Notes: a model not told the origin generated them from the sequence alone. Counted from the first letter of the stretch, positions 31,362 through 41,326 are shown. The stretch is 64,000 nucleotides of DNA from Acidovorax sp. (GCF_027492855.1 NZ_JAPUDY010000040.1:29424-93423); one strand, 5' to 3'. A program made the numbers and translations.

Positions 31362-33656
31362 ATGGCGCGCGCCACCAAATCCCACCCCTCGTTTCCACCC
31401 AAACTTCTCGCACTGGCGATTGCAGCCCTGCCTGGGGTTGTGTCAGTTGCGGCACAGGCCGCCGAGAAAAGCCTGCCCGAGACCACCGTCAGCTCGGACG
31501 CGGCCATTCCCTACAAAACCGAGAGGGCGGCCAATCCCAAGCTCACGCAGCCGCTGGTGAACACGCCGCAGACCATCTCGGTCATCAACCAGGACGTGAT
31601 TCGCGAGCAAGGCGGTGCCTCGCTGATGGATGCATTGCGCAACACGCCCGGGATCACCATGCAATTGGGTGAAAACGGCAATACGTCGGCGGGCGACACC
31701 TTTATGTTGCGCGCGTTTTCCACGCAGACGGCCACCTTCATCGACGGCATCCGTGATCTGGGCGCCATCACCCGCGATGTGTTCAACGTGGACCAGGTGG
31801 AGGTGGTGAAGGGCCCCGCAGGCGCCGACATCGGCCGGGGCGCGGCCTCGGGCTACATCAACCTGATCACCAAGCTGCCCAGCCGTACCGACCAGTACGG
31901 CCTGAACACCACCTGGAGCACGGCCAACCACAAGCGCGTGACGGCTGACCTGAACAAGCGCCTGGGCGAGACCGCCGCTGCGCGCCTGAACGTGATGGGC
32001 CAGGCCGGTGGCGTGCAAGGGCGCAATGTGGTCGAGAACAACGGCTACGCCATTGCTCCATCCTTCGCGTTTGGCCTGGGCACGCCCACGCGCATCTACT
32101 TGTATTCGCAGCACGTGCGCCAGGACAACGTGCCTGACGGCGGTATTCCCACCATCGGCATGCCCGGCTTCTACAACGCAGCGGCGCAGGTGAATACTGG
32201 CCGCCAGGTCAACCGCGAGAACTTCTACGGCAGCTCGGGCGACTACGAAAAGGTGGACGCCGACATGGTGAGCGTCAAGTTCGAGCATGACCTGGGCGGT
32301 GGCACCGTGGTGCGCAACATCGCGCGGGCGGGCACCACCAAAATGGACCGCAGCCTCACCGGTGTGCACAACATCAATGCCGCCAACCTGGCCCAGCCCA
32401 ATAGCTGGACAGTGGACCGCAGGCGCCAGCGCGTGGACCAGGCCAACGACGTGCTGGCCAACCTCACCAACCTGACCAGCGAGTTCGCCACCGGCTCGGT
32501 CAAGCACACCGTATCGGCCGGTCTGGAGCTGATGTATGAGCGCCAGAAGACCCTGGGCTTTGGCACCACGGCCCAGACCATCAACGGCGTGGCGTATCCC
32601 GCCACCGTCAGCCCGCCCGCCAATCTGTATGCGCCCAATCCGGGTGATGTGCTGGGCCTGCCCTATAAAACGGGCGCCGATACCGACGGCAACACCAGCA
32701 CCGCTGCCTTGTATGCGTTTGACACGCTGCAGCTCAATGACCAGTGGCAGGTCAGCGGCGGCCTGCGCTACGAGCACTACCGCACCAAGACGAACGCCAA
32801 GACCATCGTGACCACCGCCAACGCGGGCAGCTACCCTGGCTATGGTGCTGGCGCGCTGGCACCCACGGACATGGGCGTGTCGGGCAACCTGGCGAGCTGG
32901 AAGCTGGGCGTGCTCTACAAACCCGCCGCCAACGGCAGCATCTACGCAGCTCTGGGCAACTCGCTCACGCCACCGGGGGGCGCCAACTTTGCACTGTCGC
33001 CAACCGCCACCAACCAGAACAACGCCGCGCTGGACCCGCAGGAGACCCGCAACATCGAGTTGGGCACCAAGTGGGAACTGCTGAACAACCGCCTCAACCT
33101 GACGGCCGCCGTGTTCCGCACCGACAACGACAAGCAGGTGACGTACGACTCGACAACCGGCCTCTACACCCAGCACGGCAAGACCCGCGTGCAGGGCATC
33201 GAGCTGGCCGCCGTGGGCCAGATCACCAACTTCTGGCAGGTGTCGGCCGGTATTGCGAAGACCCAGACCCGTGCCTTGGGCCAGGCCAGCCGTGACAGTG
33301 CGGGCGTGGTGACGCGCAGCGACAGCGTGCGCTGGTCGCCCGACCTCACGGCCACGGCCTGGACTTCGTACACATGGGACGCCTTCACCCTGGGTGGCGG
33401 CGTGCGTTATGTGTCGGACCAGAAGCGCGTGGTGACGGCGGGCACCAACCTGGGTGTACAAAACATGCCAAAAATCCCTTCCTTCGTGGTGGCGGACCTG
33501 ATGGCTGCCTACAAGGTCAATCGCAACGTCAACCTGCGCCTGAATCTGTACAACCTGTTTGACAAAAAGTACATCAGCACGCTGAACAACAGCGGTGCAC
33601 GCATGGTGCTGGGCGCACCGCGCTCCGCTTCGTTGACAGCTGAAGTTCTGTTCTGA
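31362..33656 (+). CDS. TonB-dependent siderophore receptor (Fiu-like)
   Basis: A 764-residue outer-membrane receptor with a signal peptide (ending VAAQA, about residue 34). The plug domain has QPLVNTPQTISVINQDVIRE, the RNTPGITM segment and VEVVKGPAGADIGRGAASGY. The barrel ends in the terminal aromatic ASLTAEVLF. The plug is of the catecholate siderophore class related to E. coli Fiu. A strong Fur box upstream means expression should rise when iron is low. A DUF1513 protein gene follows 43 bp downstream. Confidence 0.92.
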   Translation: MARATKSHPSFPPKLLALAIAALPGVVSVAAQAAEKSLPETTVSSDAAIPYKTERAANPKLTQPLVNTPQTISVINQDVIREQGGASLMDALRNTPGITMQLGENGNTSAGDTFMLRAFSTQTATFIDGIRDLGAITRDVFNVDQVEVVKGPAGADIGRGAASGYINLITKLPSRTDQYGLNTTWSTANHKRVTADLNKRLGETAAARLNVMGQAGGVQGRNVVENNGYAIAPSFAFGLGTPTRIYLYSQHVRQDNVPDGGIPTIGMPGFYNAAAQVNTGRQVNRENFYGSSGDYEKVDADMVSVKFEHDLGGGTVVRNIARAGTTKMDRSLTGVHNINAANLAQPNSWTVDRRRQRVDQANDVLANLTNLTSEFATGSVKHTVSAGLELMYERQKTLGFGTTAQTINGVAYPATVSPPANLYAPNPGDVLGLPYKTGADTDGNTSTAALYAFDTLQLNDQWQVSGGLRYEHYRTKTNAKTIVTTANAGSYPGYGAGALAPTDMGVSGNLASWKLGVLYKPAANGSIYAALGNSLTPPGGANFALSPTATNQNNAALDPQETRNIELGTKWELLNNRLNLTAAVFRTDNDKQVTYDSTTGLYTQHGKTRVQGIELAAVGQITNFWQVSAGIAKTQTRALGQASRDSAGVVTRSDSVRWSPDLTATAWTSYTWDAFTLGGGVRYVSDQKRVVTAGTNLGVQNMPKIPSFVVADLMAAYKVNRNVNLRLNLYNLFDKKYISTLNNSGARMVLGAPRSASLTAEVLF

Positions 33657-33699
33657 CCAGAGGCCCGGGCTTCGGCCCTCCATCTTGAAGGACACGCAC

Positions 33700-34872
33700 A
33701 TGACTTCTCCTATGCTGGGCCGCCGGGCACTGCTCTCGCGCGGCGCTTTGACGGCCCTTGCAGCATCGTCAGGCGCCTGGGGCCATGGCCTGGCCCTGGC
33801 GGCCACCGCGCCTGACGATGCCGTCACCTACGTGGGCGCCGCCTGGCGCGGTCCCAAGGCCACCGACACCCACTACGCTGGCGTGCTGGCTGCAGACTGG
33901 GGCAGCAAAAAGCTCAGCATCCGCTACGCCGTGCCCCTGCCCACGCGGCCCCATGGCCTGGTGCCGCTGGCCGATGGCGGCTTGCTCATCAACGGCGTGC
34001 GCCCCGGCACCTGGTTGATGCGCTGCGATGGTGCGGGCAAGGTGGTGCGCCAGGTCACGCTGGACAAGGACGCCGATGCCGTGCTGTTCAGCGGCCACAC
34101 CGTGCCGTCGGCCGACGGCAAACTGCTCTACAGCACCGAAATCGACTACCGCAGCGGGCGTGGGCGCATTGGCGTGCGCGACGCGGCCACTCTGCGCAAA
34201 GAGGACGAGTGGGACAGCGGCGGCATCGACCCGCACCAGGTGCTGCTCGATGGCAGCGGCCACGTCGTGGTGGCCAACGGGGGCTTGCCGCGCAATCTGG
34301 CAGACACCAAGTACGACCACCACCGCATGGAATCGACCCTGGTGCGCATCAACGTGCAGACGGGCGGCATTGCCCGCCAGTGGCGGCTGGACGACCCGCG
34401 CCTGGGCATGCGCCACATTGCCTGGAGCCGGGCGGCGTCCGGTGGCGCACAGCCCGAGCCACCCCGCCTGGGCGTGTCCCTGCAGGCCGAACACGACAGC
34501 CCCGCACGCCGTGCCGAGGCCCCCATCCTGGCCGTGTTGGAGAACAACCGCTTGGAGCTGCCCAGCCGTGTGAACGATGGTTATGGTTATTCAGGCGACA
34601 TCACCCCCGCGCACAGCGGCGGCTTTGTGCTGTCGAGCAACAAGGCGGGGCTTGCGCAGCTGTGGCAACCCGGCGCGCCCGACAAGCTCTCGACCATCGT
34701 GCAACTGCAGGAGGCCTACGCCCTGACCCACTGGACCGGCCCGCAGCCCGGCGGCGGCGTGCTGGTGGCCACAGCGCCCGGCCTGGTGCGCTGGCACCCC
34801 ACGGCGGCGCCCGCCTTCCTGGTGTGGCCGCAGCCCATGGCGCTGGACAACCACTGGGTGCTGATGGGATGA
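33700..34872 (+). CDS. DUF1513 domain protein
   Basis: A 390-residue exported protein. The N-terminus has GRRALLSRGALTALAASSGA, which resembles a twin-arginine-type signal. The rest looks like a beta-propeller, with repeated strands of the type GLVPLADGGLLINGVRPG and GSGHVVVANGGLPRNLADTKYDHH. DUF1513 genes often sit with imelysin and iron-uptake genes, which fits its position after the Fur-controlled receptor. Its activity is unknown. I prefer the ATG at 33700, with gaagga upstream, over the ATG at 33685. Confidence 0.8.
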   Translation: MTSPMLGRRALLSRGALTALAASSGAWGHGLALAATAPDDAVTYVGAAWRGPKATDTHYAGVLAADWGSKKLSIRYAVPLPTRPHGLVPLADGGLLINGVRPGTWLMRCDGAGKVVRQVTLDKDADAVLFSGHTVPSADGKLLYSTEIDYRSGRGRIGVRDAATLRKEDEWDSGGIDPHQVLLDGSGHVVVANGGLPRNLADTKYDHHRMESTLVRINVQTGGIARQWRLDDPRLGMRHIAWSRAASGGAQPEPPRLGVSLQAEHDSPARRAEAPILAVLENNRLELPSRVNDGYGYSGDITPAHSGGFVLSSNKAGLAQLWQPGAPDKLSTIVQLQEAYALTHWTGPQPGGGVLVATAPGLVRWHPTAAPAFLVWPQPMALDNHWVLMG

Positions 34873-34915
34873 CGTCAAGCGGTTGACGCAGGGGCCTGCA
34901 AGAAAAAGGCCTCTG

Positions 34916-34955
34916 CCGCTTAACTGTATTCAGAGTTTGCTATTAATAAAATAGC
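34916..34955 (+). repeat. Two-hairpin element, copy 5 (hairpin 1 decayed)
   Basis: Hairpin 2 at 34939-34955 is perfect (gctatt/aatagc arms around a 5-nt loop). The leader aaaaaggcctctg is well kept at 34903-34915, but hairpin 1 has lost its pairing and the spacer is one base short. It sits between the convergent DUF1513 and pckG genes. Confidence 0.7.
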
Positions 34956-35018
34956 GAGCTAGGCGGGCCTGGCAGCAGCACCTGAAGGGCGTGCCGCCTG
35001 GGCCCTGCGGTTGTTGGG

Positions 35019-36893
35019 TCAGGCGCCTGCGAGGCGCTCTTCCAACTGTGCCTTGGTATCGAGTAGTGCCTTTGGCAGGTGGTAGGCCAGTTGCTCGAAG
35101 TGGGTGTCGTGCAGCTTGAACTCTTCGGCCCAAGCCGCCTTGTCGATGCTGGTCACGGCGTCGAACTTCTGGGCGCTGAAATCCAGGCCCGTCCAGTTGA
35201 TCTCGGCGTACTGGGGGGCCACGCCGAACATCGTTTCCTGGCCCTGGGCCTGGCCTTCGATGCGGTCGATCATCCACTTGAGCACACGCATGTTGTCGCC
35301 GTAGCCGGGCCAGACGAACTTGCCCGCCTCGTCCTTGCGGAACCAGTTCACGCAGAAGACCTTGGGCACGGACTTGCCGGTGGCGGCGATCTTGCCTTCC
35401 ATGCTGAGCCAGTGCTGGAAGTAGTCGCTCATGTTGTAGCCGCAGAAGGGCAGCATGGCGAACGGGTCGCGGCGCACCACGCCCTGCGCGCCAAAGGCGG
35501 CGGCGGTGGTTTCGGAGCCCATGGTTGCGGCCATGTACACGCCTTCCGTCCAGGTGCGGGCTTCCGTCACCAGCGGCACGGTGGTCGAGCGGCGGCCGCC
35601 GAAGATGAAGGCGTCGATCGCCACGCCATTGGCGTCGTCCCACTGCGCATCAAGCGCAGGGTTGTTGCCAGCGGCCACGGTGAAGCGCGAGTTGGGGTGG
35701 GCGGCCTTGGCGCCGGTTTCCTTGGCGATCTGGGGCGTCCAGTCCTTGCCTTGCCAGTCGATCAGGTGATCGGGCAGCTTGCCGGTGTCCTTTTCCATGC
35801 CTTCCCACCACACGTCGCCATCGTCTGTCAGGGCCACGTTGGTGAAGATCACGTCTTTGTCCAGACTGCGCATGCAGTTTGGGTTGGTGTGCATGTTGGT
35901 GCCGGGGGCCACGCCGAAGTAACCGGCTTCGGGGTTGATGGCGAGCATCTTGCCGTCGGCGTTGGGCTTGATCCAGGCGATGTCGTCACCGATGGTGGTG
36001 ACCTTCCAGCCTGCAAAACCGGCCTCAGGCGGCACCAGCATCGAGAAGTTGGTCTTGCCGCAGGCGCTGGGGAAGGCGGCTGCCACGTGGTACTTCTTGC
36101 CCGCAGGGTTGGTCACGCCCAGGATGAGCATGTGCTCGGCCAGCCAGCCCTGGTCGCGGCCCATGGTGGAGGCGATGCGCAGGGCCAGGCACTTCTTGCC
36201 CAGCAGTGCGTTGCCGCCGTAGCCCGAGCCGTAGGACCAGATCTCGCGCGTTTCGGGGTAGTGCACGATGTACTTGACCTTGGGGTTGCAAGGCCAGCTT
36301 GTGGTGTCCTTCTCGCCAGCGGCCAGAGGGGCGCCCACGGTGTGCATGCAGGGCACGAACTCGCCTTCCACACCCAGCACGTCGTACACGGCCTTGCCCA
36401 TGCGGGTCATTAGGCGCTGGTTCACGGCCACGTAGGCGCTGTCGGTCAGCTCCACGCCGATGTGGGCGATGTGGCTGCCCAGCGGGCCCATGCTGAAAGG
36501 CACCACGTACATGGTGCGGCCCTTCATGCAGCCGTCGAACAGGGGCTGCAGCGTGGCGCGCATCTGCGCGGGCTCCATCCAGTTGTTGGTGGGGCCTGCG
36601 TCTTCCTTGGCGGCCGAGCAGATGTAGGTGCGGTCTTCCACGCGGGCCACGTCCGATGGGTCGGACCAGGCCAGGAAGCTGCCGGGGCGCTTGGCGGGGT
36701 TGAGCTTCTTGAAGGTGCCAGCATCGACCAGTTGTTGGCACAGGCGGTCGTACTCTTCCTTGGACCCGTCACACCAATAGATGCTTTCGGGCTTGCACAG
36801 GGCGGCCATGTCGGCCACCCAGGCAAGCAGCCGGGCGTTTTTGACGTACGAGGGGGCGTTGAGATTCAGGCCCTGCATGGTGGGTGCGTTCAT
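35019..36893 (-). CDS. pckG: Phosphoenolpyruvate carboxykinase (GTP)
   Basis: A 624-residue GTP-dependent PEP carboxykinase that converts oxaloacetate to PEP for gluconeogenesis. Recognised by the P-loop [15 protein letters not shown], the metal and substrate motifs [15 protein letters not shown] and [12 protein letters not shown], and the oxaloacetate-binding [12 protein letters not shown]. Length and ends are normal. The start is the ATG at 36893 (MNAPTMQ). An in-frame ATG 12 codons upstream is less likely. It stands alone, convergent with the DUF1513 gene. Confidence 0.96.
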   Translation of the reverse strand: MNAPTMQGLNLNAPSYVKNARLLAWVADMAALCKPESIYWCDGSKEEYDRLCQQLVDAGTFKKLNPAKRPGSFLAWSDPSDVARVEDRTYICSAAKEDAGPTNNWMEPAQMRATLQPLFDGCMKGRTMYVVPFSMGPLGSHIAHIGVELTDSAYVAVNQRLMTRMGKAVYDVLGVEGEFVPCMHTVGAPLAAGEKDTTSWPCNPKVKYIVHYPETREIWSYGSGYGGNALLGKKCLALRIASTMGRDQGWLAEHMLILGVTNPAGKKYHVAAAFPSACGKTNFSMLVPPEAGFAGWKVTTIGDDIAWIKPNADGKMLAINPEAGYFGVAPGTNMHTNPNCMRSLDKDVIFTNVALTDDGDVWWEGMEKDTGKLPDHLIDWQGKDWTPQIAKETGAKAAHPNSRFTVAAGNNPALDAQWDDANGVAIDAFIFGGRRSTTVPLVTEARTWTEGVYMAATMGSETTAAAFGAQGVVRRDPFAMLPFCGYNMSDYFQHWLSMEGKIAATGKSVPKVFCVNWFRKDEAGKFVWPGYGDNMRVLKWMIDRIEGQAQGQETMFGVAPQYAEINWTGLDFSAQKFDAVTSIDKAAWAEEFKLHDTHFEQLAYHLPKALLDTKAQLEERLAGA

Positions 36894-37309
36894 CGGGGAG
36901 CTTCCTAAGTTGAAAAACAGTTTTTTCAAAGGAAGCGGACCTGGTGGATCGCGGCAAGGCCTGGCGCAGGTGCGATGCTGAGCGCTGCCTTTGAGAAAAC
37001 GGCTTTCGTGCTCAGTCGGCGGGCGGGTGCGTGTGTCAGCCTCACGGGGTGGAGGCTAGTTCCACGGATTCCGCGGGTCGGCTGGGGTGTCAATTTTATG
37101 AATCTGCCGCCCGTTTGTCTGTCAGACAGGGGGCAAAATCATGCAAAAAAAGCATGAGGTTATGCTTTGTAAAATGTGCCGTTCACGCCCTTCGTGAGGT
37201 AGCAGCCAGCCGTTGAGACCGGCGCGCCCCAAGCCAGTGCACCCGTGGAACTGGCTCTGCCAGGCCACGGGGTGCGCCCCCCTCCCAGGGGAAAGGCTCC
37301 GAAGGCGAC
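36894..37309. other. Intergenic region between pckG and queC
   Basis: A 416-bp stretch in which I find no convincing gene. It should contain the pckG promoter at its left end. Two symmetric motifs stand out. One is a 13-bp palindrome tgtctgtcagaca (37116-37128) that could be an operator. The other is a small hairpin with catgc/gcatg arms around seven A (37140-37156). The part from 37210 to 37309 is GC-rich and featureless. Confidence 0.4.
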
Positions 37310-38017
37310 TCAGGGGGTTTGTCTTGCCGTCCAGCGCTCGAAGCCCGCCTTGCGCAGCGCACAGGCCGGGCAGGTGCCGCAGCCATAGCCCCAGGCGTGC
37401 AGGGCGTCGCGCACGCCGTGGTAGCAGGTGTGAGAGTCGTTCACGATCAGATCCACCAGCACCTGCCCGCCCAGCGACCGGGCCAGCTCCCAGGTTTCGG
37501 CTTTGTCCAGCCACATCAGGGGGGTGTCGAAGGTGAAGCGCTGCCCCATGCCCAGCGACACGGCCACCTGCAGGGCCTTGAGCGTGTCGTCGCGGCAGTC
37601 GGGGTAGCCCGAAAAATCGGTCTCGCACATGCCGCCCACCAGGGTGTGTTGCCCGCGCCGGTAGCCCACGGCGGCGGCGAGCTGGAAGAACAGCAGGTTG
37701 CGCCCCGGCACAAAGGTGTTGGGCAGGCCCGCTGCGGTCATCTGGATCTCTGTGTCGCTGGTCAATGCCGTGTCGCTGATGTGGCCCAGCACGGCCAGGT
37801 CGAGCATGTGGTCGTCGCCGAGCTTTGCAGCCCAGTGCGGAAATTGCGCGCGCAGCGACGACAGCACCGTCTGGCGTGCCTGCAGCTCGATGTGGTGGCG
37901 CTGGCCGTAGTCAAAACCGATGGTTTCCACATGGGCAAAGTTTTCCAGCGCCCAGGCCAGGCAGGTGGTGGAGTCCTGGCCACCGGAAAAAAGGACGAGT
38001 GCGTGTCCGGGTCTCAT
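37310..38017 (-). CDS. queC: 7-cyano-7-deazaguanine synthase QueC
   Basis: A 235-residue QueC that makes preQ0 from 7-carboxy-7-deazaguanine, ATP and ammonia for queuosine-modified tRNA. The PP-loop ATP pyrophosphatase motif [10 protein letters not shown] is near the N-terminus. The zinc-binding cysteines [14 protein letters not shown] and an upstream Cys in YGCG are near the C-terminus. No other queuosine gene is close, and no preQ1 riboswitch is seen upstream. A gaggag sequence precedes the ATG. Confidence 0.95.
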   Translation of the reverse strand: MRPGHALVLFSGGQDSTTCLAWALENFAHVETIGFDYGQRHHIELQARQTVLSSLRAQFPHWAAKLGDDHMLDLAVLGHISDTALTSDTEIQMTAAGLPNTFVPGRNLLFFQLAAAVGYRRGQHTLVGGMCETDFSGYPDCRDDTLKALQVAVSLGMGQRFTFDTPLMWLDKAETWELARSLGGQVLVDLIVNDSHTCYHGVRDALHAWGYGCGTCPACALRKAGFERWTARQTP

Positions 38018-38056
38018 GGGAAGTCTCCTCGACGGATCAAACGGGTGTGCGGGACG

Positions 38057-38081
38057 AAAAAAAGCCCCGCGCTGCGGGGCT
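38057..38081 (-). terminator. Rho-independent terminator for the 48-residue membrane protein gene
   Basis: Stem agccccgc/gcggggct (38063-38070 with 38074-38081) with a 3-nt loop, followed on the minus strand by a T run (38057-38062). It separates the small membrane protein gene from queC. Confidence 0.8.
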
Positions 38082-38136
38082 CATGGTGACAGGTGGCGGT
38101 GGCCGCCTGCGGCCTGTCAGAGATATATCAGGGCGA

Positions 38137-38283
38137 TCAGGCCATCATCACGGCGATGAAGGCCAACAGAAAGATCATGATGCCGCCCACCACGGGGAGC
38201 ACCACGGGCATGAATGGAACCACGTTCTCCACGGCGTCGGCCGAGTGTGTTTCAGGGGCGTGCGAGGTGTTGTGGTCGGACAT
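38137..38283 (-). CDS. 48-residue single-pass membrane protein
   Basis: A short gene starting at the ATG at 38283 and stopping at TGA 38139-38137. The product begins MSDHNTSHAPETHSADAVEN, a polar, histidine-rich N-terminus. It continues into one long hydrophobic helix (about residues 21-48) with VVGGIMIFLLAFIAVMMA at the end. A purine-rich gccccac-type leader and a strong terminator 56 bp downstream make it a plausible independent gene. The size and layout recall small accessory subunits of membrane complexes, but I cannot assign it. Confidence 0.65.
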   Translation of the reverse strand: MSDHNTSHAPETHSADAVENVVPFMPVVLPVVGGIMIFLLAFIAVMMA

Positions 38284-38360
38284 GGTGGGGGCTCCAGGGG
38301 CGTAAAACTTGCGCAATTCTAGCCGCGACAGTCCGCGCGGGGCATAAAACCGTGCGGGGC

Positions 38361-39560
38361 TCAGATCAGCACGGCCTCCATGCCCGCTGCGCGCAGCCGC
38401 CCCAGCACCTCGTCCACATGGGCCTTGCTGCGGGTTTGCAGCACCAGTTCGATCTCCACGTTCTGCGCGGCCAGCAGGGTGAAGGCGCGTTGGTGGTGTA
38501 CCTCGCCGATGTTGGCGCCCGCATCGGCCACGGTGGCGGTGATGCGCGCCAGCACGCCCGGCACGTCGCGCGCGCTGACCTTGATGCGCGCCAGCCGCCC
38601 CGAGCGCACCATGCCGCGCTCGATGATGGCGGCCAGCAGTAGCGGGTCGATGTTGCCGCCGCTGAGCACCAGGCCCACGCGCTTGCCCTTGAAGCGCTCG
38701 GGGTAGCGCACCAGCGCGGCCAGGCCAGCGGCACCGGCGCCTTCGACCAGCGTCTTTTCGATCTCCAGCAGCATCAGCACGGCCTGCTCGATGTCGCCTT
38801 CATCCACCAGCAGCAGGTCGTCCACCAGGCGCTGCACCACCTCCTGGGTGATCTTGCCGGGCGTGCCCACGGCAATGCCTTCGGCAATGGTCGAGGTGCC
38901 CATGGGGTGCTGCGTGTGGCGCACAGCGTTGACCATCGACGGAAACCGCGCCGCCTGCACGCCCACGATCTCGATGCCCGGCTTGATCGCCTTGGCGGCC
39001 GTGGCCATGCCCGCAATCAGCCCGCCGCCGCCGATGGCGATGACGAGCATGTCCAGGTCGGGCTGGGCGGCCAGCATCTCCAGCGCCACCGTGCCTTGGC
39101 CCGCGGCGATGGCCTCGTCGTCGTAGGGGTGCACGAAGGTCAGGCCCTGCTGCTCGGCCAGCGCGTAGGCGTGTTGGCGGGCTTCCTCCAGCGTGTCGCC
39201 GTGCAGCACCACCTCGGCGCCAAAGCCACGTGTGCGCTCCACTTTCACGCCGGGCGTGAAGCGCGGCATCACGATCACCGCGCGCAGGCCCAGCCGCTGC
39301 GCGTGGTAGGCCACGCCTTGCGCATGGTTGCCCGCGCTCATGGCCACCACGCCCCGGGTGCGCTCTTCGTCGGACAGCCGCGTGAGCCGGTTGCAGGCGC
39401 CGCGCTCCTTGAAGGATGCCGTGAACTGCAGGTTCTCGAACTTGAGGAACACCTGCGCGCCCACGATCTGTGAGAGCGTCTTGGATTCCACGCAGGGCGT
39501 GTCCAGCACCTGGCCTTGTAGGCGGGTGGCGGCATCGCGGATGTCTTGGAGGGTCAGCAT
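38361..39560 (-). CDS. ilvA: Threonine ammonia-lyase (biosynthetic/catabolic type with ACT domain)
   Basis: A 399-residue PLP enzyme that deaminates threonine to 2-oxobutanoate, the first step toward isoleucine. The PLP lysine lies in SFKERGACNRL, the glycine-rich phosphate loop is AIGGGGLIAGMA, and an ACT-type regulatory domain occupies the C-terminal ~80 residues (KVSARDVPGVLARITATVAD). At 399 residues it is the shorter form, with one ACT domain, not the ~510-residue E. coli IlvA. Confidence 0.93.
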   Translation of the reverse strand: MLTLQDIRDAATRLQGQVLDTPCVESKTLSQIVGAQVFLKFENLQFTASFKERGACNRLTRLSDEERTRGVVAMSAGNHAQGVAYHAQRLGLRAVIVMPRFTPGVKVERTRGFGAEVVLHGDTLEEARQHAYALAEQQGLTFVHPYDDEAIAAGQGTVALEMLAAQPDLDMLVIAIGGGGLIAGMATAAKAIKPGIEIVGVQAARFPSMVNAVRHTQHPMGTSTIAEGIAVGTPGKITQEVVQRLVDDLLLVDEGDIEQAVLMLLEIEKTLVEGAGAAGLAALVRYPERFKGKRVGLVLSGGNIDPLLLAAIIERGMVRSGRLARIKVSARDVPGVLARITATVADAGANIGEVHHQRAFTLLAAQNVEIELVLQTRSKAHVDEVLGRLRAAGMEAVLI

Positions 39561-39629
39561 GGCGCCATTGTGGCGCAGGCAGCACCGGGATGCCGCTGCG
39601 GGTTGGGTTTGATAAGAAAATGGCAGCTG

Positions 39630-39670
39630 GCGCTTATTAGATAAGCGCTAATAGCTATCAAAATAATAGC
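39630..39670 (+). repeat. Two-hairpin 41-bp element, copy 6 (near-perfect copy)
   Basis: Hairpin 1 is at 39630-39648 (gcgcttat/ataagcgc around tag), the spacer taata at 39649-39653, and hairpin 2 at 39654-39670 (gctat/atagc around 7 nt). The leader gataagaaaatggcagctg precedes it. It ends one base from the norR stop codon (39672-39674). Confidence 0.92.
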
Positions 39671-39671
39671 A

Positions 39672-41228
39672 TTACTTGATTCTCAGCCTGCGCGCCAGCT
39701 TGTGCAGGTTGCTCGCGTCCACCTCCAGCATGCGCGCGGCCTGGGCCCAGTTGCCTTGGTGGTGGGCCAGGGCGGCGGTGATGTGGGCGCGCTGGCAGGC
39801 GTCCACCGCGTCGCGCAGCGGGCCGGTGGGGGATGCTTGTGTGAGCGGTGCCGCCGTGGCCTCTGTGGCCAGAGGGGTGGCCGACACCGGGGTACTGGCC
39901 GCATCCAGGTCGAGCAGCGCGGGCTCCAGCGTCACGATGTCGGTGCGGTTCACGCCCCGGCTCAGGGCCTTGAGGGCGGCGCGGCTGATCACATGCTCCA
40001 GCTCGCGGATATTGCCGGGCCAGGGGTAGCGGCGCAGCGCGTCCTGCGCGGTGGCCGACAGCCGCAGGCTGCGCAGGCCCAGACGGGCGCGGTTGAGTTC
40101 GAGGAAACGGCCCGCGAGTAGCAGCACGTCGTTGCCCCGCTCGCGCAGCGGCGGGATGGGCACGGGGTACACCGACAGCCGGTGGTACAGGTCGGCGCGG
40201 AAGGCGCCGCCTGTCACTTGCTCGCGCAGGTTACGGTTGGTGGCGGCGATCACGCGCACGTCCACGCGGCGCGGGCGGTCGGCGCCCAGGCGCTGGATTT
40301 CGCCGTTCTGCAGCGTGCGCAGCAGCTTGGCCTGCACGGCCAGGGGTAACTCGCCCACCTCGTCGAGGAACAGCGTGCCGCCTTCGGCCGCTTCAAAGCG
40401 CCCCGGCCGGTCGGCCACTGCGCCCGAGAACGCGCCGCGCACGTGGCCGAACAGCTCGCTCTCGGCCAGCGACTCGGGCAGCGCCGCGCAGTTCACGTGC
40501 ACCAGCGGGCGGGTGGCGCGTGTGGACTGGCGGTGCAGCAGGCGCGCGAACAGCTCCTTGCCCACGCCGGTTTCGCCCAGCAGCAGCACGGGCAGGTCCG
40601 AGCCCGCCACCACTTCGAGCTCGTGCAGCAGGCGCGTGAGGGGCGCGCTCTGGCCGACGATCTCCATGTCGCCGTCGCCCGCGCGGGTGGCGCGTTCGTC
40701 GTCGGCACTGCGGGTGTGGGGGGCGCTGCGCAGCGCCTGCACTTCGCGCTCCAGCCGCGAGATGCGCACGGCCGCTTCCACCAGCACCTTGCAGTCGGCC
40801 AGCGCGGCGCGCGCGGCCTCGCCAAAGGCGCCGGTCTGCAGCGCGTCGAGGGTGAGCACGCCCCAGGGCTGGCCGTCCATCTGCAGGCTGATGCCCATGC
40901 AATCGTGCACCGGCAGGGGCTCGCCCACCAGGGTGTCGAGCAGGCCGTCGTACGGGTCGGGCAGGGTGCTGTCGTGGTCAAAGCAGGTCACCTCGCGCCG
41001 CGCCAGGATGGCCGCCAGGCGTGGGTGCTGGCCAATGGCAAACCGCCGCCCCAGTGCCTCGCGCACCAGGCCGTCCACGGCCACGGGGCGCAGGTGGTCT
41101 TCCTCCAACTGCAGCAACGCCACGGCGCCACAGCGAAAACGCGTGCGCAAGTGGTCCACCAGCCGCTGCAGGCGCACGGCCTGGGGCAAGTCGGTGGCCA
41201 GGTCAGCCAGCAGGAGGTTGTGGTCCAT
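39672..41228 (-). CDS. norR: Nitric oxide-responsive sigma-54 activator NorR
   Basis: A 518-residue NO sensor and enhancer-binding protein. It has an N-terminal GAF domain where NO binds non-heme iron. DPYDGL (Asp91-Asp94) and VHDC (His108-Cys110) correspond to iron-ligand and neighbouring residues known in E. coli NorR. The central AAA+ domain has Walker A GETGVGKELF and a GAFSGA loop that contacts sigma-54 (GAFTGA in most relatives). The C-terminal Fis-type helix-turn-helix is AARMLEVDASNLHKLARRL. It diverges from norB. One NorR operator abuts its own start codon and covers its ribosome binding site, which suggests autoregulation. Confidence 0.96.
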   Translation of the reverse strand: MDHNLLLADLATDLPQAVRLQRLVDHLRTRFRCGAVALLQLEEDHLRPVAVDGLVREALGRRFAIGQHPRLAAILARREVTCFDHDSTLPDPYDGLLDTLVGEPLPVHDCMGISLQMDGQPWGVLTLDALQTGAFGEAARAALADCKVLVEAAVRISRLEREVQALRSAPHTRSADDERATRAGDGDMEIVGQSAPLTRLLHELEVVAGSDLPVLLLGETGVGKELFARLLHRQSTRATRPLVHVNCAALPESLAESELFGHVRGAFSGAVADRPGRFEAAEGGTLFLDEVGELPLAVQAKLLRTLQNGEIQRLGADRPRRVDVRVIAATNRNLREQVTGGAFRADLYHRLSVYPVPIPPLRERGNDVLLLAGRFLELNRARLGLRSLRLSATAQDALRRYPWPGNIRELEHVISRAALKALSRGVNRTDIVTLEPALLDLDAASTPVSATPLATEATAAPLTQASPTGPLRDAVDACQRAHITAALAHHQGNWAQAARMLEVDASNLHKLARRLRIK

Positions 41229-41286
41229 GGTGATATTTACCTTGTTGGGGTGAATTAAACCCTATTTTGGTGGGGTGAAAAACACC
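41229..41286 (+). promoter_or_regulatory. Three NorR operator sites
   Basis: Three exact GGT-N7-ACC inverted repeats, at 41229-41241, 41249-41261 and 41274-41286. This is the NorR target described for Cupriavidus/Ralstonia norR-norAB promoters, where three sites are also used. They lie 41-98 bp upstream of the sigma-54 promoter at 41327. Confidence 0.92.
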
Positions 41287-41326
41287 ATGAACGTTGTAAG
41301 TGATTGATTTAAAGGGCTTGTGGCCC

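Noticed and set aside
38018-38136. preQ1 riboswitch upstream of queC
   Set aside because: No small pseudoknot-type sequence is visible near the queC start, and the region is accounted for by a terminator.
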